DNA from: Sterolibacteriaceae bacterium
GTDB taxonomy: Bacteria; Pseudomonadota; Gammaproteobacteria; Burkholderiales; Rhodocyclaceae
Direction: 5' to 3'
Assembly: GCA_025360425.1 (NCBI GenBank)
Contig: JANYCD010000084.1
Coordinates: 1-34,524 of the forward strand
Length of the DNA stretch: 34,524 bases
Shown here: positions 16,203 through 23,747 of the stretch, one piece after another
Layout: every line of letters starts with the position of its first letter
Numbering within the stretch: the stretch's first letter is position 1
Notes under the pieces: generated by a model
Databases searched by the model: none
Told to the model about the DNA's origin: nothing
The model's input: the letters and a program-made list of their open reading frames with translations, nothing else
Program-made: the position numbers and the translations under genes

Positions 16203-16268
16203 CAAGTTCTCGCAGGTCCAATCCCTGCTCCCGCAAGCGCACGCTATGGGGCAATAGTGAATTGGATC

Positions 16269-16295
16269 TAAACTTTTCCCGCCAATCTCCGATAA
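16269..16295 (+). promoter_or_regulatory. Sigma-28 (FliA) promoter of fliC
   Basis: TAAA (16269-16272), 15 bases, then TCCGATAA (16288-16295) match the sigma-28 consensus TAAA-N15-GCCGATAA at all but one position. Transcription would start near 16302, giving a leader of about 90 bases. The flagellin ATG follows the strong ribosome-binding site AAGGAG (16379-16384). Confidence 0.85.
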
Positions 16296-16391
16296 CAAAA
16301 CAACGGCGGTTTCCACTCCCTGTTGGAGCGGCAGCCGAAGTTGTCGGCACTGATGCCGGAAACCTGACCATTTCTACTAAAGGAGATTCAA

Positions 16392-17588
16392 ATGTCTTCA
16401 ATGATCAATACCAACATCAACTCTCTCGTTTCACAAAATGCCCTGAGCCAATCCCAGAACTCCCTGTCCACCGCGATGCAACGCCTGTCTAGCGGCCTGC
16501 GCATCAACAGCGCCAAGGACGATGCCGCCGGACTCGCCGTTTCGACCAAGATGTCGGCGCAAGTCAAGAGTATCAACCAAGCCGTGCGCAATGCCAACGA
16601 CGGCATTTCCATGCTGCAAACGGCTGAAGGTGGCATGACCGAACAACAAAACATGCTGCAACGGATGCGCGAACTGGCGGTGCAAGGTTCGAGTGACACC
16701 ATTTCCGACACAGACCGCGGCTACATCAACACCGAACTGCAACAGTTGAAGACGGAAATCAACGCCGTCGCCGATCGTACCAAATTCAATGGACAAGCCG
16801 TCCTCAACGGCTCCCTGCAAACCACGGTGTCGGGCGGGACTGCGGCAATCGGCGGACAATTCAATACTACGGGTGGTAACGTCTCGATCTCGGCAATCGA
16901 TGCCTCCAATGCCCGCGCGGGTAACACGTACACCATCAGCGGGGCGGGAACCAACTTGACCCTGACGCGCAGCAGCGACGGCGTGGCCCAAACCATCTCG
17001 GTCGCCGCTGGTGTTGCGGCCAATGGCAGCGCGGCCCTCGACTTCACGGCATTGGGCGTCAAGATCACGCTCCAGTCGGATTCCGGCGCCAAGACCGGGG
17101 CCGGTGTCGTCACCGACCTCGCTGCGGCCACCATCACCACGGCTGCCGGCAGTGGCGCGGCACAACTCCAGATCGGTGCCGATTCGGGTGCGGGCAACAC
17201 CATGACGGTGGCGTTCAGCGATACCAAAATTCAAGCCAGTAATGCCGGTACAGTGGCGCTGAACACCGCGCTCACCACATTCAACGGCGCCACCACCAGC
17301 ACCAATTCGTCGGCATTGATCAACGTGATTGATGGCGCGATCGGTTATGTCAGCGGATTGCGCTCTACTCTCGGTGCCAACATGAACCGTCTCAGCCACA
17401 CGGTTTCCAACCTTGAGGCCACGAGTACCAATCTGTCCGCCGCCACATCACGCATTACCGATGCCGATTTTGCGGCAGAAACCGCAGCAATGACGCGCGC
17501 CAACATCCTGCAACAAGCCGGTACTGCGATGCTGGCCCAGGCCAACTCGCAACCCAACGGCGTGATGGCACTGCTGCAACGTCTGTAA
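16392..17588 (+). CDS. fliC: Flagellin
   Basis: This 398-residue protein is the flagellar filament subunit. The conserved N-terminal D0/D1 region begins INTNINSLVSQNALSQSQN and includes LSSGLRINSAKDDAAGLAVS, where the export and assembly contacts lie. The C-terminal D1/D0 region includes VSNLEATSTNLSAATSRI and ends ANSQPNGVMALLQRL. The middle (about 140-295) is a Gly/Ala/Thr/Ser-rich variable domain that would be surface-exposed. The gene has its own sigma-28 promoter and is closed by a strong intrinsic terminator, so it is a monocistronic late-class gene. Only one flagellin gene occurs in the window. It would be exported with help from the downstream FliS chaperone. Confidence 0.97.
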   Translation: MSSMINTNINSLVSQNALSQSQNSLSTAMQRLSSGLRINSAKDDAAGLAVSTKMSAQVKSINQAVRNANDGISMLQTAEGGMTEQQNMLQRMRELAVQGSSDTISDTDRGYINTELQQLKTEINAVADRTKFNGQAVLNGSLQTTVSGGTAAIGGQFNTTGGNVSISAIDASNARAGNTYTISGAGTNLTLTRSSDGVAQTISVAAGVAANGSAALDFTALGVKITLQSDSGAKTGAGVVTDLAAATITTAAGSGAAQLQIGADSGAGNTMTVAFSDTKIQASNAGTVALNTALTTFNGATTSTNSSALINVIDGAIGYVSGLRSTLGANMNRLSHTVSNLEATSTNLSAATSRITDADFAAETAAMTRANILQQAGTAMLAQANSQPNGVMALLQRL

Positions 17589-17602
17589 TCGCGACACCTC
17601 CA

Positions 17603-17626
17603 TCAGGCCGAAATGAACCGGCCTGA
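17603..17626 (+). terminator. First hairpin downstream of fliC
   Basis: TCAGGCCG (17603-17610) pairs perfectly with CGGCCTGA (17619-17626) over an 8-base loop. It has no U-run and precedes the main terminator, so it may stabilise the fliC 3' end. Confidence 0.45.
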
Positions 17627-17644
17627 TTGATTCGAGGCAGCACT

Positions 17645-17681
17645 GATTGAGCCCGTGTGATCACGGGCTCAATCATTTTTT
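17645..17681 (+). terminator. Intrinsic terminator of fliC
   Basis: A perfect 13-bp stem, GATTGAGCCCGTG (17645-17657) / CACGGGCTCAATC (17662-17674), with a 4-base loop is followed by a run of six T (17676-17681). It is a textbook rho-independent terminator, 57 bases after the fliC stop. Confidence 0.93.
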
Positions 17682-17811
17682 ACCGGGCATGACACGTCAC
17701 TGCATGACGCTTTGATCAAGACACTCGCTTCGCTGGCCCGCCCTTGCGCGCGATGCCAGACGTCAATCAGGTCCCCCAGAGCAAAAACACCGCCGTCATT
17801 CGCCTTTTGCC

Positions 17812-17839
17812 TAAAGTACGGGGGTCTGGTTGCCGAAAT
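17812..17839 (+). promoter_or_regulatory. Probable sigma-28 promoter of fliD-fliS-fliT
   Basis: TAAAG begins at 17812 and GCCGAAAT lies at 17832-17839. The TAAA to GCCG spacing is 16 bases rather than the usual 15, and the -10 matches six of eight positions. It is 38 bases before the fliD ATG, after the fliC terminator. Confidence 0.5.
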
Positions 17840-17876
17840 TACAGTGGGACCTTAACGAACATCGGGAATCACCACC

Positions 17877-19301
17877 ATGGCACCACTTTCATCGCCGGGC
17901 ATTGGCTCCGGTCTCGATGTCAACAGCATCGTGACCCAGTTGATGACGCTGGAACGGCGGCCCTTGACGTTGCTGGCAACGCAGCAAAGCGCATTCAGGA
18001 CCAAGCTCTCCGCGATCGGGCAACTGCAAAGCGTATTGTCATCCTTTCAAACCGCCGCCAATGGGCTGACCAGTGCCACCACCGCCCCTGCTTACCGCAC
18101 CACCACAGGCGATATTTCGGTGTTATCCGCCACCGCATCAAACGCGGCGGTTGCGGGTAGCTATGCCATCGGCGTCACACAGTTGGCACAGTCACAAAAA
18201 ATCGTCGCCAGTGGCATTGCCAGCACCAGTGCCATTATTGGAAGCGGCACCACCACGACACTCAGCATCGATTTCGGCACCATCAGCGATGGCACGCTGA
18301 GCGGCGGTACCTACAGCGGCGCCGGCTTTACCACCAACGTTGCAAAAACACCCATCAGCGTCACTATCGATAGCAGCAACAATACGCTGGCGGGAATTCG
18401 CGATGCCATCAATGCCAGGAAGGGCGGCGTCAACGCAAGCATTGTTAATGATGGCAGCGGAACGCCCTATCGACTGGTGTTGACCTCGACCGACAGCGGT
18501 GGTGCCAATAGCCTGCGCATCGGCGTCACCGGTGACGCGACGCTGCAAAGCCTACTTGGGTACGATCCGGCAGGCACACAAAGCCTTTCCCAATTGCAGG
18601 TTGCGCAGAATGCGTTGTTGACGGTCGACGGCATTGCCATCACCAGCGCCAGCAATACGCTGACCGACGCGGTACAGGGCGTCACACTCAATCTGCTCAA
18701 GGCCAATACCCCGTCAACGGCCCAACTCGGGATCCAGCGCGATACCGCATCACTGGCGACGGCGATCAATGCACTGGTGACCGCTTACAACAACGTCAAT
18801 ACGGTCATCACCTCGGCGACGGGGAAAGATGCGACGCTGCAAGCCGACTCAACCGCACTCACGATTCAGCGCCAGCTACGCTCTGCATTGAGCGCGGTGC
18901 TCAGCACCAGCGGGTTGTACAAGTCGCTGGCGGACATCAGTGTTACTTTGCAGAAAGATGGCACGTTGGCCGCGGATACGGCAAAACTGCAAGCCAGGCT
19001 CAACAACAATTTTGCCGATGTCTCGGCTGTGCTGACGTCATTCGGTGCTTCGCTGACAACGCTTGCCAATAATATTCTCGATACCAGCAGCGGACAGCTC
19101 GCCAACGCAAGCGCAGGCATCAATGCCTCCATCAAGGACAATAACCATCAGCAGGACACGCTCAACCAGCGACTGACCATGATTGAATCCACCTACCGGG
19201 CGCAGTTCAGCGCGCTCGACGCAATGATGGTCAGCATGAATCACACCAGCAGCTTCCTGCAACAACAGTTCTACAAGACGCCCAGCGCGTCTGGAGGCTA
19301 A
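17877..19301 (+). CDS. fliD: Flagellar filament cap / hook-associated protein 2
   Basis: FliD forms the cap at the filament tip under which flagellin subunits fold and insert. The 474-residue protein starts with the typical N-terminal motif SSPGIGSGLDVNSIVTQLM, followed by a helical region. The Ser/Thr/Gly-rich central domain is variable. The C-terminal coiled region (about 400-465) includes RLTMIESTYRAQFSALDAMMVSMN and ends SFLQQQFYK, as in known FliD proteins. The ATG at 17877 has only a weak ribosome site, but the MAPLSSPGIGSG start fits the family. It is the first gene of a fliD-fliS-fliT run; fliS follows after 3 bases. Confidence 0.95.
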   Translation: MAPLSSPGIGSGLDVNSIVTQLMTLERRPLTLLATQQSAFRTKLSAIGQLQSVLSSFQTAANGLTSATTAPAYRTTTGDISVLSATASNAAVAGSYAIGVTQLAQSQKIVASGIASTSAIIGSGTTTTLSIDFGTISDGTLSGGTYSGAGFTTNVAKTPISVTIDSSNNTLAGIRDAINARKGGVNASIVNDGSGTPYRLVLTSTDSGGANSLRIGVTGDATLQSLLGYDPAGTQSLSQLQVAQNALLTVDGIAITSASNTLTDAVQGVTLNLLKANTPSTAQLGIQRDTASLATAINALVTAYNNVNTVITSATGKDATLQADSTALTIQRQLRSALSAVLSTSGLYKSLADISVTLQKDGTLAADTAKLQARLNNNFADVSAVLTSFGASLTTLANNILDTSSGQLANASAGINASIKDNNHQQDTLNQRLTMIESTYRAQFSALDAMMVSMNHTSSFLQQQFYKTPSASGG

Positions 19302-19304
19302 CGC

Positions 19305-19769
19305 ATGTACGCTTCACGTCACTCGGCAGTTAACGCCTATGCACAGGTCGGCATCGAAACCGATGTCGCATCTGCCAACCCCCACAAATTGATCCTGATG
19401 TTGTTCGAAGGCGCACGCCTGTCGATCACCACCGCAAAACTGCACATGCAGCGCAACGAAGTCAGTGCCAAGGGCGAGGCCATCTCCAAGGCCATCTCCA
19501 TCATCGACCAAGGTCTCAAGGCCAGTCTCGACGTGAATGCCGGTGGCAAGCTGGCAGGCAAGCTCTACGCGCTTTACGAATACATGTGCCATCGGCTGCT
19601 GATCGCCAACCTCAACAATCAGCCCGAGATTCTCGATGAAGTCAGCAACCTGCTGCGCGAGTTGAATGATGCATGGACCTCGATTGGTCAGGATGCGCCA
19701 GACGGCACTACGAACATGCGTGTCACCGCCAGCGTTGCACGCTTCCCGAGCGCGTTGGGACGGAGCTGA
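19305..19769 (+). CDS. fliS: Flagellin export chaperone FliS
   Basis: FliS binds the C-terminus of flagellin in the cytosol and keeps it unfolded for export. The 154-residue helical protein has the family hallmarks YAQVGIETDVASANPHKLILMLFEGARLS near the N-terminus and the helix LYALYEYMCHRLLIAN in the middle. The C-terminal tail after about residue 130 is a little longer than usual. The ATG follows GGAGG with a 7-base gap and lies 3 bases after the fliD stop. Its stop is followed one base later by the fliT start. Co-expression with fliD and its chaperone fliT is the usual arrangement. Confidence 0.95.
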   Translation: MYASRHSAVNAYAQVGIETDVASANPHKLILMLFEGARLSITTAKLHMQRNEVSAKGEAISKAISIIDQGLKASLDVNAGGKLAGKLYALYEYMCHRLLIANLNNQPEILDEVSNLLRELNDAWTSIGQDAPDGTTNMRVTASVARFPSALGRS

Positions 19770-19770
19770 A

Positions 19771-20094
19771 ATGGGCGCGTTGGACACCTTGCAGACCTAT
19801 GAGGCACTGGAGCGTCTCTCGCACCAGATGGTCAGCGCGGCACGAAATTTGGAATGGGATTTGCTCGTCAACCTGGAGCGCGATTGCCGCACCCTGGTGG
19901 ATGATCTGTCGCGCCAGCCAACGAATGAACAGAATCACTTACGTCGTCAGGAAATCATCCGCCGGATTCTTGCCGACGACGCCGAAATTCGCGACCTGAC
20001 CGAACCATGGATGGCACAATCGAAGCAGTTTCTGACCTCGCTCAAACTGAAACGCAAGCTCGCGCAGGCCTACGACCCGGACTGCAAACCATGA
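19771..20094 (+). CDS. fliT: FliT-like flagellar chaperone
   Basis: This 107-residue, largely helical protein occupies the standard fliT position directly after fliS. FliT is the export chaperone for FliD, and in enterobacteria it also inhibits the FlhDC master regulator. The sequence (TYEALERLSHQMVSAARNLEWDLLVNLERDC and a basic C-terminal LKLKRKLAQAY) fits the poorly conserved FliT family by helical pattern and length. The ATG at 19771 has GGAG 5 bases upstream; a longer reading frame reaching back into fliS is not supported. Identification relies on both position and sequence character. Confidence 0.8.
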   Translation: MGALDTLQTYEALERLSHQMVSAARNLEWDLLVNLERDCRTLVDDLSRQPTNEQNHLRRQEIIRRILADDAEIRDLTEPWMAQSKQFLTSLKLKRKLAQAYDPDCKP

Positions 20095-20115
20095 TCTGCC
20101 GGATTCGAGCCTGCC

Positions 20116-21168
20116 ATGTTGCAGCCTGACCTCGCTCTTCAAGTCCGGCTGCTTGCCGACGCCGTCAGGCTTCCCGATGCAGCCGTCAGCGATCGTGTCG
20201 CCAAGGTGGCCAGCCTGGCCCCAGGTCAGCCCATCACTGCCAAAATCCTCGAGCAGTTGCCGGATGGAAGGTACAAGGTTCAGCTTGCGGGACGTGCGCT
20301 TTCCATGCAATTGCCTGCCACAGCGCGGCCGGGCCAGGATGTGCGGCTGGTTTATGTCGGCCCTGAACCACGACTGACGTTTGCCCTCGCTCACGATCAA
20401 GCATCATCGACCACCGTGAGCAGCGCCGGACGGCTCGCTGCGGCTTTGACTGCGGCAGGCCAGAAACCTGCTACAGCAACCGTCACCGCCCCGCTGTTCG
20501 AAGCCATGCCGATGCAGGGCAGCGAGATCGCGCCGCGCTTGCGCGAAGCCCTGACGCTGAGCGGGCTTTTTTATGAGTCCCATCAGGCGCAATGGATCGA
20601 TGGGCAACGGCCACTCAATCAACTGCTGCGCGAACCTCAAGGCAAGTTGTCTCCCCTGGTCGTCGGCGACACAACCACGGTTGCTGCGAACGGTGATGTG
20701 GCGCATCCCCTATCAGCGTTGGCCACGCAACCGGCGACGGAATCCAATCCCGAAACACCCCCCGCAAGCCAGCGCGACGCGTCACCCGCAGCGCCGGCAC
20801 ATCCAGATTCTCTACCCATCATCCAGCAACAATTGGGCGCGCTCGAAACCGGGCAAATTCTTTGGCAGGGCCAGCTTTGGCCCGGCCAGTTCGTGGATTG
20901 GAAAATCACCGAATTTGCAGACGAACATCGTGCAGCCGCAGATCAGGAATCGACATGGGAAACGCAACTCAACCTCGCGCTATCGGCGCTGGGCTCCATT
21001 GATGCGCGACTCAAATTGCAGCAGGGTGGCGTTGCCATTTCCCTTCAGGTTGACGACACAGCCGCCGTCAGCCTGCTGCAAAACCGCAGCGCTGAACTGG
21101 TCAACGCCATGACTGCGGCGGGATTGTCCGTCAGCGAGATGCGAGTGTCCTCCCATGCCGCCACTTGA
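20116..21168 (+). CDS. FliK-like hook-length-control family protein (second paralogue)
   Basis: The 350-residue protein has a Pro/Ala/Gln-rich middle (about 205-240) and a C-terminal segment resembling the Flg_hook domain of FliK (about 255-345, with SALGSIDARLKLQQGGVAISLQV and LLQNRSAELVNAMTAAGLSVSEMRVSS). The canonical fliK lies about 9 kb downstream, so this is a diverged paralogue. It overlaps by 14 bases the gene for a lone FlhB C-terminal domain, the partner with which FliK switches export specificity. That pairing suggests a role in export switching rather than in hook length alone (inference). No signal peptide is seen, as expected for a substrate of the flagellar export apparatus. 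Confidence 0.75.
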   Translation: MLQPDLALQVRLLADAVRLPDAAVSDRVAKVASLAPGQPITAKILEQLPDGRYKVQLAGRALSMQLPATARPGQDVRLVYVGPEPRLTFALAHDQASSTTVSSAGRLAAALTAAGQKPATATVTAPLFEAMPMQGSEIAPRLREALTLSGLFYESHQAQWIDGQRPLNQLLREPQGKLSPLVVGDTTTVAANGDVAHPLSALATQPATESNPETPPASQRDASPAAPAHPDSLPIIQQQLGALETGQILWQGQLWPGQFVDWKITEFADEHRAAADQESTWETQLNLALSALGSIDARLKLQQGGVAISLQVDDTAAVSLLQNRSAELVNAMTAAGLSVSEMRVSSHAAT

Positions 21169-21430
21169 TCATCGATCCAGTGCTGTAGCCCTTGCCTACC
21201 ACCCCGGCAAGGCCGCGCCACAGGTGCTGGCCAAGGGCCGCGGCCTGATCGCGCAAGCCATCATCGCCAAGGCCAGGGAAAGCGGTGTGTATGTCCACGA
21301 ATCGGCAGAGCTGGTTTCGCTGCTGATGCAGGTGGACCTTGATCAAACCATCCCGCCCGAACTTTATGTCGCCGTCGCCGAGCTCCTGGCGTGGCTCTAC
21401 CGCCTTGAGAAAGGAGAAATGCCATCATGA
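21155..21430 (+). CDS. FlhB C-terminal-domain homologue (FhlB/FlhX-like)
   Basis: This 91-residue protein corresponds to the cytoplasmic C-terminal part of FlhB/YscU export-gate proteins, without the membrane domain. The match covers AVALAYHPGKAAPQVLAKGRG, then ARESGVYVHESAELVSLL and IPPELYVAVAELLAWLY. The NPTH autocleavage motif itself is not present; the protein begins at about the segment after it. Such stand-alone domains can partly replace the FlhB C-terminal fragment in export switching in some bacteria. The gene overlaps the FliK-like gene by 14 bases and ycgR by four (ATGA), so the three are translationally coupled. Confidence 0.85.
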   Translation: MPPLDHRSSAVALAYHPGKAAPQVLAKGRGLIAQAIIAKARESGVYVHESAELVSLLMQVDLDQTIPPELYVAVAELLAWLYRLEKGEMPS

Positions 21431-22194
21431 ATATCAGCGCGCCGACACTCGCGAATGTCACTGGCGAAGATGACGAAAGCAAGTGCCTGATCCACTCGAA
21501 AGCCGAGATCGTCTTCCTCTTGCGCAGCATCATGAAACACAACGCGCTGATCACGGCCTACTTCAACAAGGGCAACGAATTCATCCTGACGTCCATCGTC
21601 GGCTTTGACGACACCAGAGAAAACCTGTTGCTCGACTTGGGGCCGGATCAGGAACTGAATCGCAGACTGGTGCAAAGCAAGCAAATTCTGCTCACCACCA
21701 CGCACGAGCAAGTCAAGGTCAAGTTTTCCGCGCCACAAGCAACCCTGGTCAACTTCAAGGGCCACGCCGCATTCCTCATCCCCATTCCGCAAAAAGTGGT
21801 GCGCATGCAGCGCCGCGAGTATTACCGCATCGGCACCGGCATCGTCAATCCGCTGAAAGCCAGAATTACCCTGCCCATCAATGGCGTCGCCACCATGGCC
21901 GAAGTGACCGTGCTCGACATCAGTTGCGGCGGCGTCGCCTTGATCGACCAGCACCACACCATCGACCTCGAACCCGGCAACGCCTTTGAGGATTGCCGCA
22001 TCGCCCTGCCAGAAATGGACACCATCAAGACCGGGCTGCAAGTCTGCAATACCTACGAAGTCACCCTGCGCAACGGGCTCGCCTGCAAACGCTCCGGCTG
22101 CCGGTTTGTCGGCATCACCGAGAGTGATCGCGGATTGATTCAGCGTTACATCACTAAGCTGGAGCGGGGGCTTAATGTGAAGGGTGGGAGATGA
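21427..22194 (+). CDS. ycgR: YcgR-type flagellar brake protein (PilZ domain)
   Basis: YcgR binds c-di-GMP and then contacts the flagellar motor to slow rotation. The 255-residue protein has an N-terminal YcgR domain (about 20-120) and a C-terminal PilZ domain (about 125-245). Both c-di-GMP-binding motifs are present: RRxxxR at 129-134 (RREYYR) and DxSxxG at 164-169 (DISCGG). The start codon overlaps the preceding stop as ATGA. With two diguanylate cyclases upstream of fliC, the window encodes both synthesis and sensing of c-di-GMP for motility. The accessory islet begins 3 bases after its stop codon. Confidence 0.93.
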   Translation: MNISAPTLANVTGEDDESKCLIHSKAEIVFLLRSIMKHNALITAYFNKGNEFILTSIVGFDDTRENLLLDLGPDQELNRRLVQSKQILLTTTHEQVKVKFSAPQATLVNFKGHAAFLIPIPQKVVRMQRREYYRIGTGIVNPLKARITLPINGVATMAEVTVLDISCGGVALIDQHHTIDLEPGNAFEDCRIALPEMDTIKTGLQVCNTYEVTLRNGLACKRSGCRFVGITESDRGLIQRYITKLERGLNVKGGR

Positions 22195-22197
22195 TGG

Positions 22198-22213
22198 GTT
22201 GAGTTTCCAGCTT
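22198..22213 (+). repeat. Left copy of imperfect direct repeat flanking the islet
   Basis: GTTGAGTTTCCAGCTT here matches GTTGAGTACCAGCTT at 23717-23731, with one substitution and one extra base. The first seven bases, GTTGAGT, are identical and fit the integron core-site consensus GTTRRRY. Confidence 0.55.
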
Positions 22214-22356
22214 GCCGGGACTCGCCCCGGCACCCGGCCATGACGGGTTTCCCTCGCTCCAGACTATCCAACCGGCCGGCTTCTAAACTCGCCTTCGGCT
22301 CAGACAACGAAGCCGGACTTCCCCGGTCGGATAGTCCTCCACTCGGCGGTGCCGAG
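22214..22356. repeat. Multi-hairpin element of unknown type
   Basis: Several inverted repeats are nested here. GACTATCCAACCGG (22262-22275) pairs with CCGGTCGGATAGTC (22323-22336) at 13 of 14 positions, and it encloses CCGGCTTC (22276-22283) / GAAGCCGG (22309-22316), which is perfect. Flanking hairpins are GCCGGG (22214-22219) / CCCGGC (22226-22231) and CTCGGC (22342-22347) / GCCGAG (22351-22356). No coding potential is evident. It might be a structured RNA, a BIME-like repeat or a mobile-element remnant. Confidence 0.6.
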
Positions 22357-22570
22357 AGGGATGTGGCAGCGTCAATGGACAGCGTTATTCGGGATGGGTA
22401 TGCTGCGGGTTAATTATCAACAAAGGTCGGAAATCAATATGCCTAAATCTGGCAATCATTGTCATATATGGATATTTGTTGACAGATATAGGCATTACTG
22501 ATGCGGTCTAAATTACGTAGGCAATAACTCCACGGATCGAGTGACGGGACCGGCGCATGAGACCAGCGAG
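22357..22570. other. AT-rich spacer upstream of the HEPN-like pseudogene
   Basis: Base composition drops sharply here compared with the flagellar genes (roughly 22415-22530 is AT-rich). A perfect TTGACA occurs at 22479-22484, but no good -10 lies 16-18 bases downstream. Near-inverted segments around ATGCCTA (about 22439) and TAGGCAT (about 22490) are visible. No gene is recognised. Confidence 0.35.
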
Positions 22571-23721
22571 ATGACCAATACACGAACGGATCGCGACACG
22601 CTCGCCAAGCGCCGAGTGCCGTGCATGGTGGCATATCTCTCGCCGTTTCGAATCGTAAGCGCTCCAGAGTCTCAGCCGTGGTGCCTCAAAATTGATGAGA
22701 TCAATCTTGGCATGTGGGACTACGTCGAACTACACAAGCTCGTTGGCGGCGTCGATGTCGGTCTAGCCGCCCCTTACCACATGGTCGTGTCGAGAGATGG
22801 TGCCGTCGGCCTTCCAGTTCTACCCCATCTGCGAGGCATTCAAGCAGCAGTAGAGTTTATCAACCGTGCTTCGCCGCATTATTGCTCGGTGGAGTGTACT
22901 GTGAGGCCATCGGCGCTGACGGGCTCGACTTCGGCTCGATCATCGATTGGACCTACCTACGTACTCAATCGGCCGCGCCGGCACGCCCTAATCAGTTCCA
23001 TCGCATGATCCGGCTTCAGCAGGCCCCGCCGTTAGAAGCCATCCACCTAATGTCACCGCGGTCCACAAACATAGGTAGTCTGGTCACCGCGATGAGCTCA
23101 GGCCGTGCACTACTTGACGCCGTGCCTGAACTAAGTCCCGAGTTCCTTTTGAAGGGAGCAACCGGTCTAGCTCGTCGAGATTGGGGGGCCGCCCTTTCGA
23201 ACTTGTGGATCGTGGTAGAGCAGATCACATCTCACTTGTGGGAGTCGAAGATTTTGATTCCAGCGCGTGGCAGCCAAGCGACTCCGGGCCGAGTTGATCA
23301 GCTATCAGATACGCGGACGTGGACAGTCGCGGCACGGCATGAATTACTGCATCAGACCGGGACGATTGGAACCGACGCACTCGGTTTGCTCTCAGTCGCG
23401 CGAAGGGCACGGAACGCTCTCTCGCACATCGGCAAGCATCCGACTGAGTCAGACGCCAGGTCAGCTTACTCGTCCGCACTGGCCCTTCTGCAATTGGCAA
23501 CCGCAAGTAGCGCGGTCCCGCTTGCGCTGCTCGATTTAGCGGATCACACGATCTCCGATCCCTTCTTGCCCCGCGAGCCGATCGAGTTACAACCCACCCA
23601 TTGGATGGCTATCCCAAAGCTCCCCGGTGAAGCGGAACTCGAAAAGCTCGAGGCGGCCATGCTGCCTAACAGCACCGTGCAACCAACGCCCACAAGCGGC
23701 GCGCCTGACGCTGAACGTTGA
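22571..23721 (+). pseudogene. Frameshifted HEPN-domain-like protein gene
   Basis: Two overlapping reading frames form one protein if joined near 22870. The first, from ATG 22571 (or GTG 22541), reads to FINRA; the second continues FAALLLGGVYCEAIGADGLDFG to the stop at 23721. A single missing T in a GCTTTCGCC-type context would explain the shift. The reconstructed product is about 380 residues. Its C-terminal helical part holds RNALSH, fitting the R-x4-6-H motif of HEPN RNase-like domains, inside a plausible helical bundle that also includes LSNLWIVVEQITSHLWES. The N-terminal part is not recognised. Codon use and base composition differ from the flagellar neighbours, and the gene ends inside an attC-like site. 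A sequencing error or programmed shift cannot be excluded. Confidence 0.65.
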
Positions 23722-23723
23722 GT
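23664..23723 (+). mobile_element. attC-like (integron cassette) recombination site
   Basis: This 60-bp site starts with GCCTAAC (23664-23670, fits RYYYAAC) and ends with GTTGAGT (23717-23723, fits GTTRRRY). Inside, CACCGTGCA (23673-23681) can pair with TGACGCTG (23706-23713) with one mismatch and one unpaired G, as in the L''/L' arms with an extrahelical base. CGCC (23687-23690) / GGCG (23698-23701) forms a central stem. The outer boxes pair poorly with each other, and no integrase gene is present, so this is a probable rather than proven attC. The stop codon of the HEPN-like gene lies in the last box. Confidence 0.55.
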
Positions 23724-23747
23724 ACCAGCTTTACGCCTGCGCCGCTC

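Noticed and set aside
16431-17399. Long minus-strand frame antisense to fliC (322 codons)
   Set aside because: It is a shadow of the biased flagellin codons, with His/Arg/Gly-rich translation and no domain.
22436-22496. A second attC or attI site formed by the near-inverted ATGCCTA and TAGGCAT segments
   Set aside because: No GTTRRRY core is present and the arms are imperfect; recorded only as an AT-rich inverted feature.
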